Numbered from the stretch's first letter, positions 26,113 through 34,708 are shown. The stretch: 53,949 nucleotides of DNA from Candidatus Peregrinibacteria bacterium Greene0416_19 (GCA_007375735.1 VMEW01000018.1:1-53949); one strand, 5' to 3'. Numbers and translations: made by a program. Notes: a model not told the origin generated them from the sequence alone.

Positions 26113-27666
26113 TCAGGTGTACGCTTCCTTTAGCGTCTGCGCGATCGTGCGTTGCCTCTCCTCATCCAGACGTCCGTGCTGCGTAAAGATCCCGTTGCCT
26201 TCCCCGCGCGCGATCTCCCCGAACATCACTGCATGCGTCAGCCGGGCCACGAGCCGGCGGACGGAACCGTTCGCGTCATCCGCCTCCCCCTCCCACTCCG
26301 GGAGTCGGTCGACGAACCGCAGCGTGGGCGGGATGAACGGCTCCCCGGGATCTACTTCCGTCAGTCGGTCTGCATCCAGATCCTCCGCGGCAATGTCGCC
26401 GGCATCGTCCTTTGTCAGGACCAGCGCAAGCTCAAGCTGTGTCATCTGCAGTGATCCTTCAGGTACACCCTCGATGCGGGCGCGGTGCTGCCGGACGAGC
26501 GATCCGGTCATCTGGTTGAAGTGGCCGGCCTCGAAAGCGGAGAGACTCTGTTCGTCGTAGGTGGTGATGAAGTCGCAGGCTTCGTATCCCTCGGTCATCT
26601 CGCTCCGTTCTACCATGAACGTGCGTACGCTCGTGAAGCCGCACTCGTTCAGTCCGACCTCGATGAGGTACCGGCGTGCCAGTTCCCAGCCGAGGCACTC
26701 GTACGTGCGGAACGCCTGTTGGATGATGAGCGGCATGTTCCGCTGGATTGTGTCGCAGGAGATGGTGCCGCCGTCCACCTCCCGGTCCATCAGTTGTTGG
26801 AACGCTGTGGCGAACGCGTTCCGCTCTCCGGGCGTGTAGTCCGGCGGCGCGAAGCCGATGGGCAGGGCAGCCGCCGACGTTTGGGAGAAGACGATCTTCC
26901 CCGCCCCGCCCTCGCGGGCGGTCTGCAGCAGATTCTCGATGCATTCCGGATGGCACACCGAGAGGAGGTTCTGCGCGACGATCGTGCGTGGGCCGGGGTG
27001 GCTCCGGAGCACGGGTGCGAGGAACTGCGGATGGGGGGGCAGGATGACGTACGGAATGTCGCGCAAGTATGGTCTCTTTTTCACGGCATCGATCACCTGA
27101 GGGACGACGTCGTGGCACAGGAGCAGGCCGCCGCGCTCTGTCGCATGATCGCGCAGCACCGCGTTCTCCGGGCCGATGCCGGCGCCCGTCGCGAACACGA
27201 GGCCGCCCTGCGGGCATCGGACGAGGGAGGGGAGCGCGCTGTACCCGCGCTCCAGGAGCGGGCGCATGCGGCATTGAGCGATCGTCATGTGCGTCTCCAT
27301 CTCCTCGTTGAACGCGCCGATGAGGCGCATGTCCTTCCGGCCGGGGAGCACGGCGCACACGTGGCTCCGGCTCTCGCCGATGAGGAAGAACGGGGCGCTC
27401 CTCCCGATGCGTGCGTTCATCTCGCGCGGGTGCAACGCTTCCTCGAGTGGCCGCATCCGCCCCTCTTCGCCGTGGAGGACGGTGATGGACCCCACCTTCC
27501 TACGCACATCGTTGACGCACGCGAAGAGCGTGGCCGCCGCCCGGCGCTGCTCCGCGGAAGGCTCGATGATGTCTCGATCCAGATTCTTCACACGCGGGTG
27601 CCCCAGCAGAACGGGCTGGAGGCGCTTGTAGCCGACAGGGATGTGGAACGGTTCCGTGTACTCCAT
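26113..27666 (-). CDS. Unknown 517-aa protein, possible methyltransferase fold
   Basis: A soluble protein with no signal peptide or TM segments. The central region has alternating strands and helices. GLVFATGAGIGPENAVL could be a nucleotide- or SAM-binding glycine loop, DIPYVILPPHPQFL and IVAQNLLSVCHPECIENLL could be later Rossmann strands, and GKIVFSQTSAAALPIGF follows. The C-terminal part is acidic (LTKDDAGDIAAEDLDADRL), and the last 80 residues are helical. The match to methyltransferases is weak and no catalytic motif is certain. The ATG at 27666 has a pyrimidine-rich leader and no Shine-Dalgarno sequence. Confidence 0.65.
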   Translation of the reverse strand: MEYTEPFHIPVGYKRLQPVLLGHPRVKNLDRDIIEPSAEQRRAAATLFACVNDVRRKVGSITVLHGEEGRMRPLEEALHPREMNARIGRSAPFFLIGESRSHVCAVLPGRKDMRLIGAFNEEMETHMTIAQCRMRPLLERGYSALPSLVRCPQGGLVFATGAGIGPENAVLRDHATERGGLLLCHDVVPQVIDAVKKRPYLRDIPYVILPPHPQFLAPVLRSHPGPRTIVAQNLLSVCHPECIENLLQTAREGGAGKIVFSQTSAAALPIGFAPPDYTPGERNAFATAFQQLMDREVDGGTISCDTIQRNMPLIIQQAFRTYECLGWELARRYLIEVGLNECGFTSVRTFMVERSEMTEGYEACDFITTYDEQSLSAFEAGHFNQMTGSLVRQHRARIEGVPEGSLQMTQLELALVLTKDDAGDIAAEDLDADRLTEVDPGEPFIPPTLRFVDRLPEWEGEADDANGSVRRLVARLTHAVMFGEIARGEGNGIFTQHGRLDEERQRTIAQTLKEAYT

Positions 27667-27735
27667 ATGTCAGATGGAAGGCGGGGCAGCGTAACGCATC
27701 ATTGCACCCCCGTCCATGCACGGTTCTGGTTTTAC

Positions 27736-28329
27736 TCAGAAGGCGAGGAGGACGGACGTCAGGAGCGGCACGCACAGGCTCAGCACGAACGCGCAGCTGA
27801 CGCAGAGGATGGTGGTGTCTTGGCCGCATGCGCGAATGATGATGGGGGCGCCGCTGTCGCTCGCGGAGGCGGTGGCGGCAATCGGCGCCAGGACGCCGAA
27901 GAGCCGCGCGATGATGGGGGCCGCGGAGAGCGAGAGTACCTCGCGGAAGAGGTTGGTGACGAAGCACAGGAGCGCGAGCGAGTGCAGGCCGGAGCGCTCC
28001 AGGATGACGGTCGAGAGCGAGTAGAAGCTCAGCCCCGAGGCGATGAGGGACGTCTCGCGCGCGGTGAGGGCGGGGTCGACGGACGCGAAGAGCGCCGCGG
28101 CCGCGAGCGAGCCGATGATGGCGCTCACGGAGATGAGGATCGTCTCGCGCACGTGGGAGTGGATCTGGGTGATCCAGCGGAGGTCCACTCCCAGCTGCAC
28201 GCCCACCAGGACGAGGAGCACTGTGACCACCGGCGTGCCGGCGACGCTCACGACGCCCGCCACGCCGGGCGAGAGGTACTGGAACAGGAGCCCGGCGACC
28301 AGGCTACCGACGATCACGATGTTTGCCAT
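27736..28329 (-). CDS. lysO: LysO-type lysine exporter, C-terminal half
   Basis: 197 residues with about six hydrophobic helices. Motifs typical of the LysO/YbjE (DUF340) C-terminal domain are visible: LLVLVGVQLG, SLIASGLSFYSLSTVIL, FVTNLFREVLSLSAAPIIARLFG and a Gly/Ser-rich DSGAPIIIRACGQD segment. In E. coli LysO is one chain of about 300 residues; here it is split. Its start at 28329 overlaps the end of the N-terminal-half gene by 26 bases, so the halves are co-translated and presumably assemble. The expected role is lysine and thialysine export across the inner membrane. Confidence 0.85.
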   Translation of the reverse strand: MANIVIVGSLVAGLLFQYLSPGVAGVVSVAGTPVVTVLLVLVGVQLGVDLRWITQIHSHVRETILISVSAIIGSLAAAALFASVDPALTARETSLIASGLSFYSLSTVILERSGLHSLALLCFVTNLFREVLSLSAAPIIARLFGVLAPIAATASASDSGAPIIIRACGQDTTILCVSCAFVLSLCVPLLTSVLLAF

Positions 28330-28579
28330 AGTTGCGGAAGAGGAAATGGAGGATGAGCAGGCATGCGATGCTTCCGAGCATCACCGCTACCGAGAGCGCG
28401 GCTGCTCGGAGGATGAGATCCGGCCCCAGCAGGCGCAGGTCCACCTCGGTGCCCATCAGGAACACGGTCAGCAAAAGCAGCCAGAGCATGACCGTGGGGA
28501 GCAGCCGGATACCGGGCAGCCTTGTCCGAAGGATGCCGCCGATCAGCCCGCCGACGATGATAAGGGCCAGGAAGCGCAT
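28304..28579 (-). CDS. lysO: LysO-type lysine exporter, N-terminal half
   Basis: 91 residues with three hydrophobic helices (FLALIIVGGLIGGIL, TVMLWLLLLTVFLMGTEV, ILRAAALSVAVMLGSIACLLILHFLF). LLTVFLMGTEVDLRLLG matches the LysO N-terminal domain. It is the first gene of the split exporter and ends in a basic cytoplasmic tail. The divergent gene upstream encodes an ACT-domain protein; such domains bind amino acids, so a link to amino-acid homeostasis is plausible but inferred. Confidence 0.82.
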   Translation of the reverse strand: MRFLALIIVGGLIGGILRTRLPGIRLLPTVMLWLLLLTVFLMGTEVDLRLLGPDLILRAAALSVAVMLGSIACLLILHFLFRNYGKHRDRR

Positions 28580-28630
28580 GACGCCCGCACTCTAGGCGCT
28601 GTTTTCATCTTGTTAAATTTTACACATAAA

Positions 28631-28636
28631 TATACT
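28631..28636 (+). promoter_or_regulatory. Probable -10 (TATACT) of the ACT-domain gene
   Basis: TATACT in a very AT-rich divergent intergenic region. A TTGTTA 15 bp upstream may be the -35. The leader would be about 32 nt. Confidence 0.5.
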
Positions 28637-28674
28637 ATTTGATACTTCTAGTTCTATTCACAACAAATTGTCTC

Positions 28675-29325
28675 ATGCTCAAAGTATCTGAAACAGTGGC
28701 AGTCATCGTCGCCCAGTCGCTCGAGGCGTCCGTCATGCTCCAGCAGGGGTGCCTGAACCTCTCGGCCTACGCCAAGCGCATCCAGCCGGAGGTCGAACGG
28801 ATCACGAAGAAGCCGGTGAAGACCGGCAGCATCGTCATCGCTCTCTCGCGGCTGGGGCGGTCCCTGCGCGCGGAACGGACGTTGCTCCCACCGCCGACGG
28901 CGCTGGAAGTGTCGGCCCGCTCGGGACTCATGGAAGTGACTTTCGAGCGCACGCAGCGGAACCTCGAGTTGTTTCACGCGTTGCAGCAGCGCGTCGCTCC
29001 GTCGCCGAACGACTTCTTCGTGACGACGCAGGGCACGGCGGAGATCACGATCATCGCGCCGGAGAGCCGGCTCCCGCAGATCGAGGCGGTGTTCACGGGC
29101 GTTGCGCCCAAGTTCGTTCTCACCAATCTCTCCGCGCTCACCGTCCGCACCACCGAGCAGGACATCTACACCCCGAACACGTTCTTCGCCATCCTCTACC
29201 ACTTCGCCATGCAGCGTCTGAACGTCATCGAACTCATCTCCACCTACACCGAGGTCACGCTGATCTTCGAGGAGAAAGATTTGCAGGAGGGGTTCGAGAT
29301 CCTGAAGCGGTTTCTCAGACATTGA
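28675..29325 (+). CDS. ACT-domain protein
   Basis: 216 residues from the ATG at 28675. The N-terminal part is helical with a TKKPVKTGSIVIALSRLGRSL segment typical of a DUF-type domain found beside ACT domains. Residues about 80-215 contain two ACT-like beta-alpha-beta-beta-alpha-beta units. The second (FFAILYHFAMQRLNVIELISTYTEVTLIFEEKDLQEGFEIL) is the clearest and resembles the regulatory domains of aspartokinases. No catalytic domain is present, so it is probably an amino-acid sensor. It is divergent from the lysine exporter, which suggests lysine or another aspartate-family ligand; this is inference. Confidence 0.75.
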   Translation: MLKVSETVAVIVAQSLEASVMLQQGCLNLSAYAKRIQPEVERITKKPVKTGSIVIALSRLGRSLRAERTLLPPPTALEVSARSGLMEVTFERTQRNLELFHALQQRVAPSPNDFFVTTQGTAEITIIAPESRLPQIEAVFTGVAPKFVLTNLSALTVRTTEQDIYTPNTFFAILYHFAMQRLNVIELISTYTEVTLIFEEKDLQEGFEILKRFLRH

Positions 29326-29441
29326 CCCTCATTCGATTTGGCTCCACCCACCTTCGCCACCGGTGTTGATCGCGTCTGAGGCAGGCTACGGCGGGTTCCG
29401 CCATTGTCGTGATCTTAAGGCCCGTGCCTATCGTCCGATTC

Positions 29442-30251
29442 TTACTCGGTGTGGCTCCACATGAACGCGAACATCGCCCGCATCGTCTCGGCCATGAGCG
29501 CACTCTCGACGACCACCGCCATGGTTTCGGCCGGCCCGCCTGCCGGCAGGCAAGGCTCACCACCGGTGTGCTCACCCTCGCCGGCGCTGAAGTACGCGAC
29601 GTAGTCACCGTAGATGTGGACGTTGCCCGGGAAGGCGTAGCGGTCTGCGAGGAAGCGCCGCTCGCGCAATTCCTTCACGTCGTGCCTACTGAACTTGTCG
29701 GTCCGCTCCGTCCGCCCGACGATCACCCGGAGCCGGATGCCCTTGCGTACCCGCAGCGGAATGTAGAAGTCATCGTCGTTTTTCCGGATCAGCGGCTCGC
29801 GTAAAAAACGGTACGACGTCATGAACAGAATTTCTTGGATGCCCTCGACGTACAGGCTGTGATTGAACGCCTCGATCACGCCTTCTTTTCCTTCGTAGAA
29901 TCGCACCTTGGGAACCACGCTCTGTCCGCGGTGGAGCGCCTCGATGGTCGGAAGTGCTTTGTTGAGCTCGGTCAGTTGTTCCTGCGTCTCCGTCACATGC
30001 CGCTCCAAATGCCGCACGAGCGATGTGGCTTCACGGCACCGGTAGTACTGGGTATTGCGCTTGTAGAGCTTCCCCACGATTCCGCGCTCGCAGAGCTTGT
30101 CGAGGATGCCACGGGTGGTGGAGCGGGGGATCTTCGTCTGCCGCGCGATGGTGGAAGCCGGCTGCTCGCCGTGGGAGAGGAGGTGGAGGTAGATGCTGCT
30201 CTCGTGATGGTTGAGGCCGATGGATTCGAGGAGGGGTTGGAGGTGGTGCAT
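29442..30251 (-). CDS. TrmB-family transcriptional regulator
   Basis: 269 residues. A winged HTH in the first 70 residues (LLESIGLNHHESSIYLHLLSHGEQPASTIARQ, with IPRSTTRGILDKLCERGIV as recognition helix) is followed by a coiled linker (HVTETQEQLTELNKALPTIEALH) and a PLD-like effector domain (KVRFYEGKEGVIEAFNHSL, REPLIRK). TrmB regulators in archaea and CPR bacteria often control sugar or energy genes; the target here is unknown. Near the C-terminus a CCTGCCGGCAGG palindrome encodes EPCLPAGGP, an insertion that keeps the frame. Divergent from the threonine dehydratase-like gene, a possible target. Confidence 0.88.
   Translation of the reverse strand: MHHLQPLLESIGLNHHESSIYLHLLSHGEQPASTIARQTKIPRSTTRGILDKLCERGIVGKLYKRNTQYYRCREATSLVRHLERHVTETQEQLTELNKALPTIEALHRGQSVVPKVRFYEGKEGVIEAFNHSLYVEGIQEILFMTSYRFLREPLIRKNDDDFYIPLRVRKGIRLRVIVGRTERTDKFSRHDVKELRERRFLADRYAFPGNVHIYGDYVAYFSAGEGEHTGGEPCLPAGGPAETMAVVVESALMAETMRAMFAFMWSHTE
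29538..29551. repeat. Intragenic palindrome in the TrmB gene
   Basis: A perfect 14-bp palindrome, GCCTGCCGGCAGGC. It encodes the LPAG peptide that I know as a recurrent repeat-derived insertion in CPR proteins. Confidence 0.7.
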
Positions 30252-30478
30252 TCGCTGATGGGAGGAATTCGGTATTTGGAAGAGGGGCGGCCCCGTACCA
30301 GTCGCTGCGCTCCGGTACAGGGCTCGCCACGCACCGAACGGGACTCACGGAGGGGGTGAATGAACGATTGCCGCATTGCTCGAGTGTAGACACCCGTTCT
30401 GGTGCGTGGCGAAAATGGCCGCCAGTTTGAATCAAAGGACTACCTGTTGTCAAATGTGCGCATCTTCCCCCCTATCCC

Positions 30479-31456
30479 ATGCCAGTTTCTTCTCCACCAT
30501 CGGTCGACGATATCGAACGTGCCGTCAGCGCGATCGGCGCAAGGCCGCTCCCGCTCACGCCGGTCTTCAGCTCCTGGATTCTGGACCAGGAAGCGGATGC
30601 CCGGCTCCACTTCAAAATGGAGAATTTCATGCGGGATGTCGGCGCATTCAAGTCCCGCGGCGCTCTCAACGCGCTCATGAATCTCAGCGAAAGGGATCGG
30701 GCGAAGGGAGTGGTCACCCACTCATCCGGCAACCACGGGCAGGCGCTCGCGTGGGCGGCGAAGAAGTTCGGCACGCGGGCGTATATCGTCATGCCGTCGA
30801 ACGCGAAGGAGATCAAGAAGCGCGGCATCCGGGAGTTCGGCGGGAACATCATCGAGTGCGAGCCGACCCAATGTTCCCGGGAAGACATCTGTGAGCAGGT
30901 GAGACGCGAGACGGGCGCGCTGCTGGTACACCCATTCAACGATGATGCGGTCATTGCCGGGCAAGCGACGGCGGCGTGGGAACTGATGCGCATGGTGCCA
31001 GAGCAGCTCGATGCCATCGTGGTGCCGGTAGGCGGCGGCGGGCTCATCAGCGGGACGGCCCTCGCCGCACATGCGTTCTCCCCCGCGACCGAGATCATCG
31101 GCGCGGAACCCTCGGGGGCCGACGATGCCTACCGCTCGCTCCAGGCCGGGCGCATTATCAAGAATGAGACGGTGAACACCATCGCCGATGGCTTGCGATC
31201 GAACCTCGGCGATAAGACTTTTGCCATCATGCGGAAGCACGTCGATCAAATACTGCTGGTCGACGATCATGAGATTGCCGAGGCGATGCGCATCCTCGGG
31301 GAGCGCTTGCGCGCCGTCGTCGAGCCGTCCGGAGCGGTGCCGTACGCCGCGATTCGAAAGTACCCGGACGTGTTCGCGGGCAAACGGGTGGGCATCATCC
31401 TCTCCGGCGGCAACGTCGATCCGGATAACATTCCTTTTCCCAGGCGCCATGGCTGA
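30479..31456 (+). CDS. Threonine dehydratase / serine racemase-like PLP enzyme
   Basis: 325 residues, PLP fold type II. The Schiff-base lysine is in GAFKSRGA (Lys58), the substrate loop is SSGNHGQA (82-89), the phosphate-binding loop is PVGGGGL, and LSGGNVD lies near the C-terminus, all as in TdcB/IlvA short forms and serine racemases. No C-terminal ACT regulatory domain is present, so it corresponds to the catabolic or racemase type. The expected reaction is threonine to 2-oxobutyrate plus ammonia, or serine racemisation/dehydration. The ATG follows CCCCCCTATCCC with no Shine-Dalgarno sequence. Confidence 0.92.
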   Translation: MPVSSPPSVDDIERAVSAIGARPLPLTPVFSSWILDQEADARLHFKMENFMRDVGAFKSRGALNALMNLSERDRAKGVVTHSSGNHGQALAWAAKKFGTRAYIVMPSNAKEIKKRGIREFGGNIIECEPTQCSREDICEQVRRETGALLVHPFNDDAVIAGQATAAWELMRMVPEQLDAIVVPVGGGGLISGTALAAHAFSPATEIIGAEPSGADDAYRSLQAGRIIKNETVNTIADGLRSNLGDKTFAIMRKHVDQILLVDDHEIAEAMRILGERLRAVVEPSGAVPYAAIRKYPDVFAGKRVGIILSGGNVDPDNIPFPRRHG

Positions 31457-31529
31457 TCAGGGTGTCTGAGGGGAAAGGATCGCATCGCTTCATTTCCTAC
31501 CCCACACCAATGCGATTTTTGTTTCCACC

Positions 31530-32423
31530 TCACCCTAACCCTCTCCTCCTCATTTTGAGGACGTAGCAGCTTTGTTCTCTCTTCATGTAAACCTCAGATG
31601 GAGGAGAGGGAATGTTGGTGTTCTGTTTTGTGTCTGTTCTCTTTTTTGTTTCGAGAAACAAAACACAAACATCCCCTCTCCCCGCTACGGCTCCGCGGAT
31701 CTGCTCCGCTTTCCCGTCCGGTCCCAGCACCCAGAACCCCGGCGTGCCGTTGATGCCGGAGGCGGAGCCGTCGGCGAGGTCTTTCTGCACTTCGTCCTTG
31801 TATTTGCCGCTGTCCAGGCAGTCGTTGAACGCGGCGGCATTCAGCTTCAGATCGGCTGCGTACTGCTTGAAGGCGGGAACCGCGTCCGTGGCGGCGGACC
31901 AGGCCTGCTGTGTCTCGAAGATCTTGTCGTGCATCTCCCAGAACTTGCCCTGGTCGTCGGCGCACTCCGTGGCCTCCGACGCTTTCTGCGCATGCGGGTG
32001 GAAGCTGAGCGGGAAATCCCGGAGGACGAGTTTGACCTTGCCGGTGTCGATGTATTCTTTCTTGATCTGACCATGCGTGTCCGTGAAGTGCCGTCCGCAG
32101 AAGGGGCACTGATAATCAGTGAATTCAATGACGGTGACGGCGGCGTCGCTCTCGCCGAGCACGGGGTCGTCGTCGACCGATGGGGGATTGGCGGGCGGAG
32201 GCGGCGTATCCGGAATGGCCGGCGCGTCGGGCGCCTGCGCCACCGGATTGGTTCCAGGAAAGATGGGACTCCCTTCGTTCATCGTAGAGCCGATGCCGTA
32301 CCCCACGATCAGGCCGATGAGGCCGATGGAGACGGCGAACCATGGGTTCGACCCATTCGATGATCTCAGGGCAGGCTGGCTCGCTGCCGCCTGGTTGGAC
32401 GTTGATGGATCAGCGGGTGACAT
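31530..32423 (-). CDS. DsbA-like thiol-disulfide oxidoreductase with repeat-derived tail
   Basis: 297 residues from the ATG at 32423. A TM anchor (FAVSIGLIGLIVGYGIG, residues 29-45) is followed by a proline-rich linker and a Thioredoxin_4/DsbA domain with the active site CPFC (Cys106, Cys109) and the cis-Pro loop GTPGFWV. The family normally continues after IRGA with a last helix. Here the frame runs into repeat DNA, and the last ~45 residues (from about GDVCVLFLETKK) are encoded by inverted repeats. The protein probably acts outside the membrane in disulfide formation. Whether the altered C-terminus is functional is unclear. Confidence 0.85.
   Translation of the reverse strand: MSPADPSTSNQAAASQPALRSSNGSNPWFAVSIGLIGLIVGYGIGSTMNEGSPIFPGTNPVAQAPDAPAIPDTPPPPANPPSVDDDPVLGESDAAVTVIEFTDYQCPFCGRHFTDTHGQIKKEYIDTGKVKLVLRDFPLSFHPHAQKASEATECADDQGKFWEMHDKIFETQQAWSAATDAVPAFKQYAADLKLNAAAFNDCLDSGKYKDEVQKDLADGSASGINGTPGFWVLGPDGKAEQIRGAVAGRGDVCVLFLETKKRTDTKQNTNIPSPPSEVYMKREQSCYVLKMRRRGLG
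31539..31610. repeat. Inverted repeat with CCCTCTCCTCC arms
   Basis: The arms 31539-31549 and 31600-31610 are exact reverse complements. An inner TGAGG/CCTCA pair is nested inside. This is part of the composite repeat that forms the DsbA-like tail. Confidence 0.65.
31603..31681. repeat. Second inverted repeat sharing an arm with the first
   Basis: The left arm from 31603 (GGAGAGGGAATGTTGG) pairs imperfectly, but over about 26 bases, with the right arm ending at 31681. A GTTTCGAGAAAC hairpin lies between them. Confidence 0.6.
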
Positions 32424-32583
32424 GACGAGTGGAGGAAAAAAGCAGATGGAGCCTAGCGTACTGGGACGATGCCCTTCTCGCCAGTCATTCTCGCTCCAGC
32501 CGTTCTCGCCGCTTCGCGGCATCTTTTGCAATGAGCATCCGGGGCAGCACGTTCCAGCGGGAACGTGCCGGAGGCAAAGCCTG

Positions 32584-32589
32584 TAGAAT
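32584..32589 (+). promoter_or_regulatory. -10 (TAGAAT), leaderless promoter of GT-C/TPR gene
   Basis: TG-TAGAAT ends exactly 6 bases before the ATG at 32596. A GCACGTTCC/GGAACGTGC inverted repeat sits just upstream, near the -35 region. Confidence 0.55.
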
Positions 32590-32595
32590 GACTGC

Positions 32596-34377
32596 ATGCA
32601 TTCCCTGCAGGAATCGCTGGAGCGTCTGTCATCCAGGCAATGGCTCCTGCTCGTCGGGGCTCTCTTCCTCATCACGGGTCTCCTCGTCTACGGCCGCGCC
32701 GTCCACTACGATTTCGTGGAGCTGGACGACGCACTCCTGATCTATGAGAACCCGAAGATCCAGGGCTACACCTTGCAGAACCTCCGGAAAATCTTCACCA
32801 CCTACGATCCGGAGCTCTACATCCCGATCACGCTCCTGAGTTACCAGATCGACTACGCGTTCGGCGGCACGTCGCCGTTCGTGTATCACCTGGATAATCT
32901 CCTGCTGCACATCATCAATGCGCTCCTCTTCACCGTGTTCGCGCGGCAGGTGTTGAAGAAGCGATGGGTCGCGCTCATCTGCGGATTCTTGTTCCTCGTC
33001 CATCCGCTGCACAGCGAAGCGGCGGTGTGGGCGAGCGCGCGGAAGGACACGCTCTCCACGCTCTTCTTCCTCCTGTCGGTTCTGGCCTACGTCTGGCATG
33101 CGCGCAGCGGCAGGCAGGTGACGTACGTGATCAGCCTCATCGCGTTCGCACTCGGCTTGATGTCGAAAGTTTCGATCATTCCTTTGCCCATCGTTCTCTT
33201 CCTCTTCGACTACCTCGACCGCCGTCGGTTCTCGCGGTGCCTGTTCCTGAATAAGATACCCTACGTCTGCATCGCGATCCTCTTCGGCATCGTCGCCATC
33301 GTCGGCAAGGCGCACGTCGAGCGGCCGCCGTTCACGGACCTGCTGCTGATGTGGGTCAAGAGCGTCGCGTTCTTCATCCAGAAGATCCTGTGGCCGACGG
33401 GCTTCTCCATCCTCTACCCCTTCGACGGCGCGATCACGCTCCGCTCGCCGGCGTTCTACGGCCCGCTGCTTCTCCTGCTCGCGCTCCTGGGGATCATCGC
33501 GGTCGCGTTCCTGCGGCGCCGACGGTTTGTGGTCCTCGGTGTCTCGTTCTACCTCCTCACGCTCGCACCGTCGCTCTACAACCTGGCCAAGTTTCCGGAC
33601 TACTACATCACCTCGGACCGGTATGCCTATGTTCCTTCCATCGGATTGTTCCTGCTCGCGGGGGCAGGGCTCCTGTGGCTCGAACGAGCAGCGACCCGAG
33701 TCCTCGCGCTCGCCATTGTCCTCGCTCTCGCCGTCGTCACCTTCCTGCACATTCCGGTCTGGCGGAATCACGAAGTGCTCGCGCAGCACGTCCTGTCCAT
33801 CTACCCGCGTTCCCGCATCGCGTGGATGGATCTGGGCAATGCGCTCCGCGATCGCGGTGATGTTGAAGGGGCTCATCGAGCGTACAACGCATCGCTCGCC
33901 ATCCGCGACGATCCCCGTGTCAATTACAACAAAGCACTGCTTCTGGAGATGGAAGGGAAACCAGATGATGCCATTCCCCTGTACGAGCACGCGATTTCCC
34001 TCTCCATCTCGTACGACCTCGCACGGATCAACCTCGGCCGGCTCTACTACGAGCGGGGCCGCAGGGCCGATGCGCGCGAGCAGTTCGAGAAGGCGGCTCA
34101 CTACGCCCCGCACCTGGCTATGCCGCACTTCAACCTGGGCGTGCTTGCGATGGAGGACGGGAGCATGGAAGAGGCCGAGCGCTTCTACCGCCGGGCCATC
34201 GACGCCGAACCGCGCTTCGCCGACGCGCGCGTGAATTTGATAGTGATGCTTCTCAAGCTGGGAAAGACGGATAGTGCCGTTCGCGAGCTCCAGCAAGCGT
34301 TCGGCGCCATCCCGGGCGAACAGCGCTTCCGCGCCATGAGGGATCACCTGATCGCGCAGGGAGTGATAAAAAAATGA
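32596..34377 (+). CDS. GT-C-type membrane glycosyltransferase-like protein with TPRs
   Basis: 593 residues. The first ~400 residues have 10-11 TM helices. An acidic motif lies in the first extracellular loop (FVELDDALLIYENP), and HPLHSEAAVWASARKDTLS is a strong hallmark of the TMTC/DUF1736-like O-mannosyltransferase group. The last ~190 residues hold about five TPR units (RIAWMDLGNALRDRGDVEGAHRAYNASLAI and following). By analogy it may transfer a sugar from a lipid-linked donor to exported proteins, with the TPRs binding the target. A second GT-C/TPR gene is at 51850-53769. Leaderless start predicted. Confidence 0.85.
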   Translation: MHSLQESLERLSSRQWLLLVGALFLITGLLVYGRAVHYDFVELDDALLIYENPKIQGYTLQNLRKIFTTYDPELYIPITLLSYQIDYAFGGTSPFVYHLDNLLLHIINALLFTVFARQVLKKRWVALICGFLFLVHPLHSEAAVWASARKDTLSTLFFLLSVLAYVWHARSGRQVTYVISLIAFALGLMSKVSIIPLPIVLFLFDYLDRRRFSRCLFLNKIPYVCIAILFGIVAIVGKAHVERPPFTDLLLMWVKSVAFFIQKILWPTGFSILYPFDGAITLRSPAFYGPLLLLLALLGIIAVAFLRRRRFVVLGVSFYLLTLAPSLYNLAKFPDYYITSDRYAYVPSIGLFLLAGAGLLWLERAATRVLALAIVLALAVVTFLHIPVWRNHEVLAQHVLSIYPRSRIAWMDLGNALRDRGDVEGAHRAYNASLAIRDDPRVNYNKALLLEMEGKPDDAIPLYEHAISLSISYDLARINLGRLYYERGRRADAREQFEKAAHYAPHLAMPHFNLGVLAMEDGSMEEAERFYRRAIDAEPRFADARVNLIVMLLKLGKTDSAVRELQQAFGAIPGEQRFRAMRDHLIAQGVIKK

Positions 34378-34428
34378 GCAGCAGGGGACAAGGTCTGCCG
34401 CTCATCGCGTATCAGAGTGCGAAGCACT

Positions 34429-34641
34429 TCATGCAGCCGCTGCCGCATCGGCGGCAACCACGTTGACCGCCCGCGGACCCTTCTCGCCTTGCTCCAGGTC
34501 GAACTGCACCGTCTGGCCGATGGCCAGGCTGTCGAACTGCCCGTTGCAGGCGCTGCTGTGGAAGAAGATCTTGTCGGATTCCGCCGACTGGATGAAACCG
34601 AATCCTTTGTCCGTTTTCGTCTTGATCGTACCGGTAGCCAT
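34429..34641 (-). CDS. csp: Cold-shock protein (CspA family)
   Basis: 70 residues from the ATG at 34641, the usual length. RNP1 (KGFGFI) and RNP2 (IFFHSSA) are intact. The typical EGPRAVNV ending appears as KGPRAVNVVAAD and an alanine tail follows. A single-stranded nucleic-acid binding OB fold that acts as RNA chaperone. The upstream in-frame extension to 34686 is untranslated leader. The leader is long, about 65 nt if the promoter at 34709-34736 is used, and pyrimidine-rich before the ATG. Confidence 0.95.
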   Translation of the reverse strand: MATGTIKTKTDKGFGFIQSAESDKIFFHSSACNGQFDSLAIGQTVQFDLEQGEKGPRAVNVVAADAAAAA

Positions 34642-34708
34642 GGAAGAAAGAAGGAAGAGAGTAGGAATGGAGAGCAGAGCGTCCATACCTCTCTACCGTC
34701 CACCGCGC

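Noticed and set aside
26485..28356. 623-codon plus-strand ORF
   Set aside because: It runs antisense through the 517-aa gene and the C-terminal half of lysO; composition (Glu/Asp/Arg/Ala/Gly) is typical of an antisense frame.
32629..34347. 572-codon minus-strand ORF
   Set aside because: Antisense to the GT-C/TPR gene, rich in Glu/Asp/Arg without structure; shadow frame.
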